From: an uncultured Lachnospiraceae bacterium
Lineage (GTDB): Bacteria > Bacillota > Clostridia > Lachnospirales > Lachnospiraceae
Reading direction: 5' to 3'
DNA: 64,000 bases
Assembly: GCA_947589155.1 (NCBI GenBank)
Contig: CANQBH010000006.1
Coordinates: 1-64,000, forward strand
Part shown: piece by piece, positions 8,707 through 17,581 of the stretch
Position numbering within the stretch: position 1 is the first letter of the stretch
Layout of the letters: every line of letters begins with the position of its first letter
Made by a program: the position numbers and the translations under genes
The notes under the pieces: model-generated
Told to the model about the DNA's origin: nothing
Databases searched by the model: none
What the model saw: only the letters and a program-made list of their open reading frames with translations

Positions 8707-9768
8707 ATGAAAGAAATCAAAACCATAGCGCCGGATCGGGAGTATTGGGATCTGGTCAAGGGAATCGGCATCGTCTGTGTAATTCTGGGGCATACCTGTA
8801 TATGGGCGCAGCATTTTATTTATACGTTCCATATGCAGTTGTTCTATTTTGTGACAGGGTATCTTTACAGTGAAAAGAAATATGGGGACAGGCCGTGGAC
8901 GCTGACGAAACAAAAGTTCCGTACCACATGGAGCGTCTATGTCGTCTGCTATATCGTGGTGACGCTGCTCCATAATGTGCTGATTGATCTGGGTCTGCAG
9001 CCGCTTGAGTTTTCGCGCTATACAGGAAAAGATTTTTTGATACAGATCTTTATGGACTGCACGGGAAACGGATATGAATTACTGCTTGGCCCGGCATATT
9101 TTCTTCCCGTGATCGTTTTGGCGTCCGTGATCCTCGGCGTCATCGTCTGTGTCAGCCGCAGGATCGAAGAACGCAGTGGAAGTACGGCGCTGAAACTTTT
9201 GTTTCAGGGATGCATTGTGGCTGTGTGCGCTGTTTGGGCGTATCCGCGGATAGCAAACGGGGTTTGGACGCCGGCAAATGTGAGTTTTTCCATGGCGGCG
9301 CTGCCGTATCTATGGGGAGGATATCTGCTGAGAAACTATATTGGAGATATCCGCCGGCGACTATATCCGGTCATTGGGTTGTTATGTGCGCTGATCGTAT
9401 ATAAAACAAGTCTTTCCCATTTGGTCGATTTTACAATGGGCTTAGTTTATCCGTTTATGTATGTCGGCGCGGCATTCGGCATTTATATGTGCCTCTGTTT
9501 GGCGGAGATGTTTTATCATGTGGAACTCGTGCGGCGTTTTCTGGTGCTGATGGGAAGAAATTCGCTGTTTGTTATGATGGTGCATTTCCCGATCCTGCGG
9601 TTTTTGGATAAAGGCATCACGCTTTATATCGGCGATCCTTCCGGGGAACTCTACAATAAGATACCGGTGGTGTTTGAGAATTTATGGCCGTTTTACGCCG
9701 TTGCGGTGACACTGTTGTCATATATCTTTGCGATATTATGGGATAAAAGGAAGAAGAAAGTTCATTGA
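8707..9768 (+). CDS. Acyltransferase-3 family membrane protein
   Basis: A 353-residue membrane protein of the acyltransferase-3 (OafA / fucose-4-O-acetylase) family. The diagnostic start is present: REYWDLVKGIGIVCVILGHT carries the conserved Arg-to-His spacing with the catalytic-type His near residue 27, followed by FHMQLFYFVTGYLY. About ten membrane segments follow, and VMMVHFPILRF near the end matches the family's last conserved block. These enzymes O-acylate sugars of surface polymers using cytosolic acyl donors. It lies between two family-1 genes and so probably modifies the glycan they help make. The start ATG has only a weak ribosome site. Confidence 0.85.
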   Translation: MKEIKTIAPDREYWDLVKGIGIVCVILGHTCIWAQHFIYTFHMQLFYFVTGYLYSEKKYGDRPWTLTKQKFRTTWSVYVVCYIVVTLLHNVLIDLGLQPLEFSRYTGKDFLIQIFMDCTGNGYELLLGPAYFLPVIVLASVILGVIVCVSRRIEERSGSTALKLLFQGCIVAVCAVWAYPRIANGVWTPANVSFSMAALPYLWGGYLLRNYIGDIRRRLYPVIGLLCALIVYKTSLSHLVDFTMGLVYPFMYVGAAFGIYMCLCLAEMFYHVELVRRFLVLMGRNSLFVMMVHFPILRFLDKGITLYIGDPSGELYNKIPVVFENLWPFYAVAVTLLSYIFAILWDKRKKKVH

Positions 9769-9779
9769 GGAAAAAGAGT

Positions 9780-10748
9780 ATGGAGAAAAGATTACAAAAA
9801 GGCGATGTTTCGTTTCTTGCCGCGATATTTTTATTCGGACTCATCATGGCGGCGCGGGTTTTTGACCATAGGATGGAATTTCACTATGTGCCGATGGGCC
9901 TTATGCAAAATTATACATTTAATCAGGCGGCACTGCTGGGGCTGTTTGTGATCCAGACGGTTTTTTTTGGCGTCTGCCTTCTGCAATGCCAAGACGAACA
10001 GAAGAAGAACGTCAGGTATCTCTTGGCATTTCTGTCGGTGTTTACGTTTCCTATGTTTGCATCGACGGCGTATTGGGGATCGTTTGATATGTATGCGTTT
10101 ATCCTTTTGTTTCCGACGATAGGACTGCTTCTTTGGGGACGCATGGAGTGGATGAGCATACCGCTTTGCTTTATTATGATCTGTATCTGTCCGGCATCGC
10201 TTTTGGGGAATGTCTGCCTGATCGTTTCGGTGCTGATCGAAAAAATCCAACTGACAAAAAAGAAAAAATATGCGGTCTGTCTGATAGGGTGTATAATTGC
10301 GGCATTGCTGGGGGAAGCCGTGGTCGCCACCTATTATCACTTTTATTCCGATGCGCAGACTGCCATAAGCGGGAAAAAGTTTCTTGCGATTCTGATCCTC
10401 TGTATCCCGTATTACATGGCCGCTTTTATTTACTTTAAGAAAAAATTAGAAAGCGAAGGGATCAAGGCTGCCGTGGCGCTGCTTGGTCTGCCGGGCGTTT
10501 TGATCCAACTGCAGGCCAATGATTATGGGAAAGCAGTCTTTTACGGCTTTGTCTACTATATCATGCTGGCCGTATGCTCGCTTGTTTTGGGGAATGGGAG
10601 CAGTATAGCGGCAATGGAAGAAACGAAAGGAAAGGTCGCGTCCGCGATTGCGTTTCCCGTGCTGATCATTGCATATCCGCTGCTGTTTATGCTGTTGTGG
10701 ATCGCCGGACCGCTGCCGCTATTTGAAGAAGTTTTTGTTGGATTATGA
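9780..10748 (+). CDS. Polytopic membrane protein, short divergent family-1 member
   Basis: About 322 residues, some 80 shorter than its paralogs. It lacks the N-terminal SRGFIGT block and keeps only weak echoes of the family: FTFPMFASTAYWGSFDMY where others have FGRxD, MEWMSIPL where others have EWLIxPL, and QANDYGKAVFYG where others have LKVDYGR. LIIAYPLLFMLLW matches the family C-terminus. The ribosome site and start (GAGGAAAAAGAGTATGGA) are identical to those of the gene at 579, which supports common descent of the two divergent members. ATG 9780 is preferred to TTG 9765 for that reason. It may be a decayed or specialised partner protein. Confidence 0.75.
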   Translation: MEKRLQKGDVSFLAAIFLFGLIMAARVFDHRMEFHYVPMGLMQNYTFNQAALLGLFVIQTVFFGVCLLQCQDEQKKNVRYLLAFLSVFTFPMFASTAYWGSFDMYAFILLFPTIGLLLWGRMEWMSIPLCFIMICICPASLLGNVCLIVSVLIEKIQLTKKKKYAVCLIGCIIAALLGEAVVATYYHFYSDAQTAISGKKFLAILILCIPYYMAAFIYFKKKLESEGIKAAVALLGLPGVLIQLQANDYGKAVFYGFVYYIMLAVCSLVLGNGSSIAAMEETKGKVASAIAFPVLIIAYPLLFMLLWIAGPLPLFEEVFVGL

Positions 10749-10762
10749 TTGAGGGACGAATC

Positions 10763-11986
10763 ATGGAAGAAAGTAAAGAAAAAAAGATCCGAAAAATTAT
10801 CCTTGCACAGGCGATTTTTGGTTTTGCAACCTTTGTGTGCTGCTATCAGGGCGTATTGCGATCATATAATTCCACCATGCTGGCGCTTTCCTACCGATAC
10901 GGTTTTACGTCGCGGTCGCTGCTGGGAACGATCTATCATTTTTTTAATGATCTTTTACCGGTGGATATGATGAATTATCAGGCGGCGCTTCGTTTTGGAC
11001 AGGTATGCACCGGAGCGTTTTTTCTCTTTTTGCTCTGGTTTTCGTATCATGCGCTGAAGAAATGCAGGGAAGACTGTTTGGAAATGTGCGGAATCCTTCT
11101 GCTGCTGTTTTTGGTGTGCATGATCTCCACCTTCTCCTGCGGATATAATTTTCTCCGCGTGGATATGTTTATGATACTGACAGCGCTGCTTAGCGTTTTG
11201 CTGTTGACGGAGGGAAAGGCGGAGTGGCTGGTGCTGCCGTTGTCTGCGGTCGGCGTGATGTTCCATCAGGGATTTGTCTTTATGTATTTTAATCTGGCGC
11301 TGGTGCTGCTGTTTTATAAGGCGCTGGTGAAAGAAAAGAAAGCAAAGTATGTGATCCTGTTTGTCTGCACATTTCTGGCAGGATCCGCTTTATTTCTTTG
11401 GTTTGAACTGTTTAGTAAAGGACAGGGAACCGCGATCCTTGACAGTGTAGTCGCGGATGCGAAAGCCGTTTCTTTTGAAGGCAAGTATCATTCGACATTG
11501 TTGGCGCATGAAGTGCTGGGTGTCGACCTTGCGACGGAAGAGTGGGAATGGCATAAGATGAATATTGTACAGGTCGTGCCGTATCTTGTCCTGTCACTTT
11601 CATATCTTGTGATCCTGTTCCGCTTTTTTGCGGATCTGTTCCGGCGGGCAAAGGAAAAGGCGCAACGCTTTCCATATGTGATCGTTGCCATAGGATCGTT
11701 TACCATGCTGCCGGATTATCTGCTCAAGATCGATTATGGAAGATGGATCGTAGCGACCATCACATATTATCTGATCATTTTGGTTGCGCTGGCCATGATG
11801 GGCGATGAATTGGTAACAACTGCGTTGAAGGAAAGCTATCAGAGAGTGACGCGCCATTCATGGGCGTTTCTCCTGCTTCTCTATCCGATCCTGTTCCTTC
11901 CGTTCTGGGATGTGGATATCAATGGGTTTATGCAGAAACTGGCGGCATGGTTGAACGGAAACATCCTGCACTGGTTTCAGATATAG
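10763..11986 (+). CDS. Polytopic membrane protein, family 1
   Basis: About 407 residues with around ten membrane segments. Family blocks are YNSTMLALSYRYGFTSRSL, YNFLRVDMFMILTALL, EWLVLPLSAVGVMFHQGFVF, WFELFSKGQG, HEVLGVD and MLPDYLLKIDYGRWI, then LLLLYPILFLPFWDVDING. Small changes from the consensus are SRSLLGT for SRGFIGT and FLRVD for FGRVD. ATG 10763 follows GAGGGA at proper spacing and is preferred to ATG 10745, which overlaps the previous gene. It is the last member of the array; a promoter for the next gene follows. Biochemical role unknown. Confidence 0.82.
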   Translation: MEESKEKKIRKIILAQAIFGFATFVCCYQGVLRSYNSTMLALSYRYGFTSRSLLGTIYHFFNDLLPVDMMNYQAALRFGQVCTGAFFLFLLWFSYHALKKCREDCLEMCGILLLLFLVCMISTFSCGYNFLRVDMFMILTALLSVLLLTEGKAEWLVLPLSAVGVMFHQGFVFMYFNLALVLLFYKALVKEKKAKYVILFVCTFLAGSALFLWFELFSKGQGTAILDSVVADAKAVSFEGKYHSTLLAHEVLGVDLATEEWEWHKMNIVQVVPYLVLSLSYLVILFRFFADLFRRAKEKAQRFPYVIVAIGSFTMLPDYLLKIDYGRWIVATITYYLIILVALAMMGDELVTTALKESYQRVTRHSWAFLLLLYPILFLPFWDVDINGFMQKLAAWLNGNILHWFQI

Positions 11987-12001
11987 GCGCAGAGCAAAAT
12001 T

Positions 12002-12030
12002 TTGCCAAGAGGCCGCGGCTGTGGTACAAT
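12002..12030 (+). promoter_or_regulatory. Vegetative (sigma-A type) promoter before the GT2 gene
   Basis: TTGCCA (12002-12007) and TACAAT (12025-12030) are separated by exactly 17 bases, and a TGG directly before the -10 box forms an extended -10. A 12-bp palindrome, GCAAAATTTTGC (11994-12005), overlaps the -35 box and could be an operator. It would drive the gene at 12075 and those behind it. Confidence 0.7.
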
Positions 12031-12074
12031 GCAACTGTCTGTCGGCGATATCATAATAAAGAAAGAGGAAAATT

Positions 12075-12761
12075 ATGTCTGGAAAAAAATTAAGCATTGT
12101 CATACCCTGTTATAATGAAAAAGACAGTATTCTAAAAATACTGAAGAAGGTGAAAGAATCGCCGGTAGAGGACAAAGAGATCATCATTGTGGATGATATG
12201 TCCAATGACGGAACAAGGGAGATTCTTAAAGAAAAGGCGGAAAAAATAGCGGATAAGATCATTTATCAGGAAAAGAATACGGGAAAAGGCAGCGCGTTGC
12301 GGACGGGATTTATGGCCGCGACAGGCGATGTGGTCATCATTCAGGACGCCGATATGGAATACGATCCGAACGAATATCCGCTGGTCGTCGATCCAATCTT
12401 TGAAGGAAAGGCACAGGTCGTATACGGTTCAAGATTCTTAAAGCAAAAAGCAAAAGGATATTTGCTGAACCGGCTGGCAAATAAAGGATTGACTTTCCTT
12501 TCCAATTGCCGCACGCACCAGAAACTGACAGATATGGAGACCTGTTATAAAGCGTTCAAGCGCGAGATCATACAGGCAATCGAGATAGAGGAGCAGCGTT
12601 TTGGGTTTGAACCGGAGATCACGGCAAAAATATCTAAAATGGGGATAAGGATACAAGAGGTGCCGATCTCTTATTATCCGCGGAGCAACGAAGAGGGAAA
12701 AAAGATCGGGTTTAGCGATGGGCTGCGCGCCCTGCACTGCATTTGGTATTACAGTAAATGA
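12075..12761 (+). CDS. Family 2 glycosyltransferase, DPM1-like (polyprenyl-phosphate sugar synthase type)
   Basis: A 228-residue soluble GT-A glycosyltransferase without membrane segments. The fold motifs are clear: SIVIPCYNEKDSI at the N-terminus, IIIVDDMSNDGT for nucleotide binding, GKGSALRTGF, and QDADMEYDP as the metal-binding DxD. The pattern, including TDMETCYKAFKR and FGFEPEITAKI, is that of dolichol-phosphate-mannose synthase-like enzymes. They move a sugar from a nucleotide donor to polyprenyl phosphate at the inner membrane face, giving the donor for GT-C enzymes. A good ribosome site (GAAAGAGGA) precedes the ATG, and the next gene overlaps by four bases. Confidence 0.88.
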   Translation: MSGKKLSIVIPCYNEKDSILKILKKVKESPVEDKEIIIVDDMSNDGTREILKEKAEKIADKIIYQEKNTGKGSALRTGFMAATGDVVIIQDADMEYDPNEYPLVVDPIFEGKAQVVYGSRFLKQKAKGYLLNRLANKGLTFLSNCRTHQKLTDMETCYKAFKREIIQAIEIEEQRFGFEPEITAKISKMGIRIQEVPISYYPRSNEEGKKIGFSDGLRALHCIWYYSK

Positions 12762-14443
12762 ACAAAAGGGAATCTGCAAGAGAAAACCATATAAGAGCAG
12801 GGCTTGGGATTGTTGTTTTACTGGTATCCCTGCCGATGATCCTGCCGGGGATCGAAGGCCGCTTCGGGCAGGATCTGGGTTTTCATTTGATGCGGATCGA
12901 AGGTTTGGCGGCGGAACTGCAGAACGGCGTTTTCCCGATCAAAATAGAATCACTATGGATGGAGGGATACGGCTATCCGGTATCTGTTTATTACGGAGAT
13001 TTTCTGCTGTACTTTCCGGCGATTCTCCGGTTGCTGGGCGTTCCGGTGATCGTGGCGTATAAAATATTTGTTTTGATCGTCAATCTGCTTAGCGGATGGA
13101 TCGCGTATAAAAGTTTTTTAACGGTGTTTCAGAAAAGAGATGCGGCGTTTGTTTCCATGGCGGCGTATATCTCGTCTGCATATCGCATGACGAATCTATA
13201 TGTCAGAGCGGCCGTAGGAGAATATTGCGCCATGATGTTCCTTCCGCTTATCATGGCAGCGGTATATCTTCTTTACACCGAAGACCTTTCTGAAAAAAAA
13301 GCGCGCGTCAGGACCGCGCTTTTGCTGGCGTTGGGGATGAGCGGCGTGATCGGCACGCATATACTGACAACGGAACTGCTAATGGTCGTGCTGGTCATGG
13401 TGGCGCTTTTGCTTTGGAAGAAGACGTTTTCCGCTCCTGTCTTAAAGACCTATCTGCGGGCAGCGTTTACGACGGTTGTTTTGAATCTATATTTTATCGT
13501 TCCGTTTCTTCATTATTATCTTTTGGGAGATGCGAATATCCGGCATAAAGTCGGAGAGGCGCAGAAGATTCAGAGCAACGGCATTACGATAAGACGCTAT
13601 CTGGCGATCTTTGACGATCCGTTTTTAAGAGGCGCGGGAAGCGGAGAACGAATCGTTGTAACGCCGGGACTGGTTTTATTATGCGCGCTGTTTGTAGCGG
13701 TGGCTTTTGTTCTATTAAAGAAAAAAGACGTCAGGCTGCGGGTGGGCGTCTTGCTTTCGCTGACGCTTCTTTTTCTGGCATCGTCGTATTTCCCCTGGGA
13801 TTGGGCGGCGGAAAGAAGCAGGGCGGTCAATATGCTTGCGCAGATACAGTTCCCATGGAGATATATCGGACCGGCCACGGTGCTGCTGTCCATGCTCCTT
13901 GGAGCCGTTATCATAAACGTGCAGAGTCTGCGGAAAAAACAGATCATGGTGACGGCGGCGCTGTGCATGATAGGCGGCATGTGCGTTGTGTTTTTCGGAT
14001 TTTATCAAAGATCGGCGCAGCGGGTCGATTATACTGAAAGGGCGGAGTTGGATACATATGATATGGGCTTTATAGAATATCTGCCCTATGGAGTAGATCG
14101 GGACGCTTTTTCCCATCGACTGGAATATACAGGAAGTACACAGGCGAGGATCAGCCAAAGGCGGGGAACGAATATGACAGTATCCTGTTATACGGAAGAA
14201 GGAACGACGCTTACATTTCCGCTGATACATTATATCGGTTATCAGGTCAGGGATGAGCAGGGAAAGGTTTATCCGATCATCGATTCGGATCAGCGCTTGA
14301 TACAGGTCGTCATAGACGGAAGATTTGACGGAAACTTATATGTAACGTTTCGGCAGCCGTGGTTTTGGATAGCGGCGGAATGTATTTCTGCGGCGGGATT
14401 TGCAGCGACGTTTTGGGAGATCCGGCGGGTAAGGAGATCATGA
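12758..14443 (+). CDS. GT-C / YfhO-like polytopic membrane protein
   Basis: A 561-residue membrane protein with about eleven segments and a C-terminal outer domain (roughly residues 420-530) before a last segment. The first outer loop reads FGQDLGFHLMRIEGL, followed by GYGYPVSVYYGDFLLYFPA. An acidic residue plus His in this loop and the GYGxP-xxYY-xxYxPA block are features of YfhO-like and related GT-C-fold proteins, which act with lipid-linked sugars outside the membrane. It is translationally coupled to the DPM1-like gene before it, a natural donor-maker plus user pair. The sugar and acceptor cannot be told from sequence. Confidence 0.78.
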   Translation: MNKRESARENHIRAGLGIVVLLVSLPMILPGIEGRFGQDLGFHLMRIEGLAAELQNGVFPIKIESLWMEGYGYPVSVYYGDFLLYFPAILRLLGVPVIVAYKIFVLIVNLLSGWIAYKSFLTVFQKRDAAFVSMAAYISSAYRMTNLYVRAAVGEYCAMMFLPLIMAAVYLLYTEDLSEKKARVRTALLLALGMSGVIGTHILTTELLMVVLVMVALLLWKKTFSAPVLKTYLRAAFTTVVLNLYFIVPFLHYYLLGDANIRHKVGEAQKIQSNGITIRRYLAIFDDPFLRGAGSGERIVVTPGLVLLCALFVAVAFVLLKKKDVRLRVGVLLSLTLLFLASSYFPWDWAAERSRAVNMLAQIQFPWRYIGPATVLLSMLLGAVIINVQSLRKKQIMVTAALCMIGGMCVVFFGFYQRSAQRVDYTERAELDTYDMGFIEYLPYGVDRDAFSHRLEYTGSTQARISQRRGTNMTVSCYTEEGTTLTFPLIHYIGYQVRDEQGKVYPIIDSDQRLIQVVIDGRFDGNLYVTFRQPWFWIAAECISAAGFAATFWEIRRVRRS

Positions 14444-15486
14444 AGAAGACAAATAGCATCTATTTTTGGAGGATCATATTTACTTATATGATCGTTATAT
14501 ATCATTTTGATAATGCGTTTCCTTTTACCGCAGAGATCGGAGTAACGCCGGGATGGTATATCGCGGTGGAATTCTTTTTCCTCGTTTCCGGATTTCTGAT
14601 CGCAAGACAGGCGGAGAGCGGACGGTATGCAACGGCGACAGAGTTTACACTTCACAGATATCGAAAACTTTGGCCAAAGTATATCGCTGCCCTTGCGCTG
14701 ACCTTTGCGGCTGCATGTTATGTTACAAGACCCGGCTGGTATGAGATGCTGAAAGAAGCGATAGATTCGTATTGGGAGATCCTGCTCTTACAGGGGATCG
14801 GTCTGGATCGGGGATGGGATTATATCAGCCCTACGCTGTGGTATATTTCCGTGATGTTGATAGGGGGGCATTTTTTATATTATCTTCTGCGCCATCACAA
14901 AAAGATCACGGAGCAGATGATCGCGCCCGCGGCCGTGATCGTTTGTTATTCTTATTTATACCGCCATGTCGGAACGTTAAATACCGTGGTCGTTATAGAG
15001 GATTTTTATCTGAATCAAGCGCTGATGCGCGGTCTGGCGGATATGTGTCTCGGTATTTTTTCTTTCATGCTCTATCGCCGTTTACAAACGCAGCCGGAAC
15101 GGCTGAAACATATACAATGGATAAGCCCGGTTATTTTTATAAGCGTCATTCTGGTTAGCCTAAAGGCGGGATATACGTCTTTGGATTTTTTCTTCACCCT
15201 GTTATTTGTACCGGCGGTCGCCATGGCGTTTCTTCCGCATACGCAAACAAGGGCGTCGATATTTATAGAAAAATGGTCGGGAATTACATATAGTATTTAT
15301 CTTTTGCATGATATCTTTCGGGCGTGGCTGTTCCCAAAAGTATTTTTCACGGGAAATTATTCGCTTGCGGAAAAGTTTAAGATCATGGGCGGATATATGG
15401 CAGCCGTGACGATAGCGGCGCTGGTCTTTGATAGCATTTTTATGATCGTCGGGAGAAAGAGGCATGAGGATTCGGGAAGCCGGTAA
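14440..15486 (+). CDS. Acyltransferase-3 family membrane protein
   Basis: About 348 residues with ten membrane segments. The acyltransferase-3 start is YFWRIIFTYMIVIYHFDN, with the conserved Arg and His, then WYIAVEFFFLVSGFLIAR. YSIYLLHDIFRAWLF near the C-terminus is the family's closing block. ATG 14440 was chosen because AAGGAG lies four bases upstream and the ATGA overlap with the preceding stop gives coupling; an in-frame ATG at 14359 would extend into the previous gene and lacks family similarity. It probably O-acetylates or otherwise acylates the surface glycan. The next acyltransferase overlaps its 3' end by 23 bases. Confidence 0.86.
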   Translation: MKKTNSIYFWRIIFTYMIVIYHFDNAFPFTAEIGVTPGWYIAVEFFFLVSGFLIARQAESGRYATATEFTLHRYRKLWPKYIAALALTFAAACYVTRPGWYEMLKEAIDSYWEILLLQGIGLDRGWDYISPTLWYISVMLIGGHFLYYLLRHHKKITEQMIAPAAVIVCYSYLYRHVGTLNTVVVIEDFYLNQALMRGLADMCLGIFSFMLYRRLQTQPERLKHIQWISPVIFISVILVSLKAGYTSLDFFFTLLFVPAVAMAFLPHTQTRASIFIEKWSGITYSIYLLHDIFRAWLFPKVFFTGNYSLAEKFKIMGGYMAAVTIAALVFDSIFMIVGRKRHEDSGSR

Positions 15487-16498
15487 ATACAGGAGCGCAT
15501 GGCTCGGCGCAGCCATACTTTGGGTGATTCTTTCCCATATGAAACTATCGCTGCCGTGGGCGCATTTGGCGGGTATATTTGAAATGGGTTACGGGGGGGT
15601 AGATGTTTTCATTTTTGCCTCCGGTTTCGGCCTGTATCTGTCTTTGGAAAAAAATGCGGACATGCTTGCCTTTTATAAAAGGCGGTTTTTGAAGATCATG
15701 CCGGCCTATTGGTGTTTTCTTCCGTTTTGGTTTTTATACCGTCTTTTTACTGGAGGGATACCGTTTTCCGCTGTTATAGGGAATATTTTCTGTATTCAGT
15801 TTTTTACGGGAAACGGGAATGAATTTAACTGGTATCTTTCTCTCATCTGGTTTTTGTATCTGGCTGCGCCTCTTGCAAAAGTATGGGCGGATAAAGTGAA
15901 CAAAAAGACAGCGGCGCTGACGCTCTTGCTTTTGATCGTTATGACATGGTCTTATTGGGAAGCGTACTATCGAATGTTTACGGTCACAAGATGGCCCGTT
16001 TTCTTTGTCGGGATGCTGGTTGGTCGTCTGTATAAGCAGGATGTAACAATAAAAAAGAGCTGGATCGCCGTTATTGATGCCGCGACGCTCTTATTGGCGT
16101 CCGGACTGCTGTATCTGGTTGAACATTATTATTGGGCGGCGTGGAAATACGGACTGCTGCATATCCCGTTTATTTTGATTGCGCCGGGGCTGTGCTTCAT
16201 ATTATCGCAGATACTATTTGCGCTGCCGAAAGCCATATCAAAAATAGGAAATGCTGTCTTGGGATTTTTGGGGAAATATTCTTTGGAACTTTTTTTGGTG
16301 CATTGTTTTGTTTTTGAAGTCTTTAACGATTATCTTGTGCCGCGGGGCTTGATGGCGGATACAAATAGGAGTTGGATCATATTGCTGATTCCCGTAGCAC
16401 TGCTTACGGCGGCACTGGTATTACTGACAAGAGGGATCCGGTTTTGTTTTCAGAAGTGTTTTCATGCCGGACGGAATCAGGCAGACAAGCAGGCTTAA
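15464..16498 (+). CDS. Acyltransferase-3 family membrane protein
   Basis: A 344-residue polytopic protein. The N-terminal block WLGAAILWVILSHMKLSLPW has the conserved His but lacks the usual Arg a fixed distance before it, then GVDVFIFASGFGLYLSL matches the second block. GKYSLELFLVHCFVF is the C-terminal block. Ribosome site GAGAAAGAGG precedes the ATG. A G7 tract at 15593-15599 lies inside the second conserved block, where slippage would truncate the protein early. The last 78 bases overlap a convergent acyltransferase gene on the other strand, which is unusual. Confidence 0.84.
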   Translation: MRIREAGKYRSAWLGAAILWVILSHMKLSLPWAHLAGIFEMGYGGVDVFIFASGFGLYLSLEKNADMLAFYKRRFLKIMPAYWCFLPFWFLYRLFTGGIPFSAVIGNIFCIQFFTGNGNEFNWYLSLIWFLYLAAPLAKVWADKVNKKTAALTLLLLIVMTWSYWEAYYRMFTVTRWPVFFVGMLVGRLYKQDVTIKKSWIAVIDAATLLLASGLLYLVEHYYWAAWKYGLLHIPFILIAPGLCFILSQILFALPKAISKIGNAVLGFLGKYSLELFLVHCFVFEVFNDYLVPRGLMADTNRSWIILLIPVALLTAALVLLTRGIRFCFQKCFHAGRNQADKQA

Positions 16499-17494
16499 CA
16501 GAAAGGTTACGGCAACGCACAGTATCATGAACAAGGCCAGAGCAAGCGGACCGGTCATATAAGAGGTGATCCTGTTTTGCAAAAGATTCCAAAAGCCGAT
16601 TGCGGCAAGAAGATCCATGAGGAACGGATGAATGATATATATTCCGAAAGTATGTCCGGCAAGACGGCAGATCTGACGTTCAGGCAAAGAAACATATGTG
16701 CATAGATTCATGCAGAAGACGATCACGAGAGTTGCGGAAAGAAGACTGAAGGACGAAAACCAAACGTTTAATGTAAAGACCGGAGCATTGGCAAACGTAT
16801 TGGCAATATCACGCAACAGATTAAGAAGTAAAAAAAGCAGCGGGCACAGTGCTAAAAGAGATTTATGACGAAGACGCCCGCAATATGAATAGAGGATATG
16901 TCCCCAAAGGATCTGCGAACAACTTGGCAGAAGAACAGACAGAAAATAAAACCCAAAGGACAGCAGAGTGTTTTGGGAAAGATCGTTAAGTCCGTAAGCG
17001 CAAAAAGCCACTATCATAAAGAGAATCTGGTAGAAAGGCTTCCGATCCAGAAAAGAGGCGATCTTTTTCAATATCGGGAAAAGGAGAATAACGAGCAGAT
17101 AAGCAAAAAGATACCATAAATGCTCCGTATGTTCGTCCGGAGTATGTAATGTGATAACGTTAAACAGATATGTCTTGGCATAGTCGGCGGAAAACGCGGC
17201 GTTGGAATTTGGAAAAAAAGGCGAGACAAAAAAACTAAAGAGCAGTATCATACAAAGAGGAAGAACGATACGTCGCAGCGTGTGTTTCCAGAGAGGAAGC
17301 CAGCGGTCGTTTTGAAAAAGAAAAAAGCCGCATATCATCCAGAACAGGGTCACGCCGTCGGAAAAGAGGCTCAGGTTATATCGGAACAGCAGGGGGGCGC
17401 TATCAGCAAGAGAATGGTAAAAATCGGCGTGGCATGCGATAACGATCAAACATCCGAAAATGCGGATCAGTTCAACAGAGGCGTTTCGTTTCAT
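16421..17494 (-). CDS. Acyltransferase-3 family membrane protein (opposite strand)
   Basis: A 357-residue polytopic acyltransferase-3 protein and the only reverse-strand gene in the first 41 kb. Its start ASVELIRIFGCLIVIACHAD has the conserved Arg and His at family spacing; GVTLFWMICGFFLF and GHTFGIYIIHPFLMDLL are the other family blocks. GGGAGAACTTCC with GGAAG supplies a ribosome site before the ATG. It has its own promoter (17532-17560). It ends inside the 3' end of the forward gene at 15464. The orientation and separate promoter suggest it arrived or is controlled independently of its neighbours. Confidence 0.87.
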   Translation of the reverse strand: MKRNASVELIRIFGCLIVIACHADFYHSLADSAPLLFRYNLSLFSDGVTLFWMICGFFLFQNDRWLPLWKHTLRRIVLPLCMILLFSFFVSPFFPNSNAAFSADYAKTYLFNVITLHTPDEHTEHLWYLFAYLLVILLFPILKKIASFLDRKPFYQILFMIVAFCAYGLNDLSQNTLLSFGFYFLSVLLPSCSQILWGHILYSYCGRLRHKSLLALCPLLFLLLNLLRDIANTFANAPVFTLNVWFSSFSLLSATLVIVFCMNLCTYVSLPERQICRLAGHTFGIYIIHPFLMDLLAAIGFWNLLQNRITSYMTGPLALALFMILCVAVTFLLSLLVCLIPSGMKTLLKTKPDPSCQ

Positions 17495-17531
17495 GGGAGA
17501 ACTTCCTTTTCTATCGTATGTGATGAGATTT

Positions 17532-17560
17532 ATTATAGCATAGTTCGATCGGGAGTTGAA
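17532..17560 (-). promoter_or_regulatory. Vegetative promoter for the reverse-strand acyltransferase
   Basis: Read on the reverse strand, TTCAAC (17555-17560) and a perfect TATAAT (17532-17537) are 17 bases apart, about 35-60 bases before the ATG at 17494. No comparable forward promoter was seen in this 87-base gap. Confidence 0.65.
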
Positions 17561-17581
17561 TAAGCAAAGAGGGAAGAATAT

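Noticed and set aside
11994..12005. The palindrome GCAAAATTTTGC as a terminator for the last family-1 gene
   Set aside because: There is no loop and no T-run after it, and it overlaps a convincing -35 box; an operator role is possible but unsupported.
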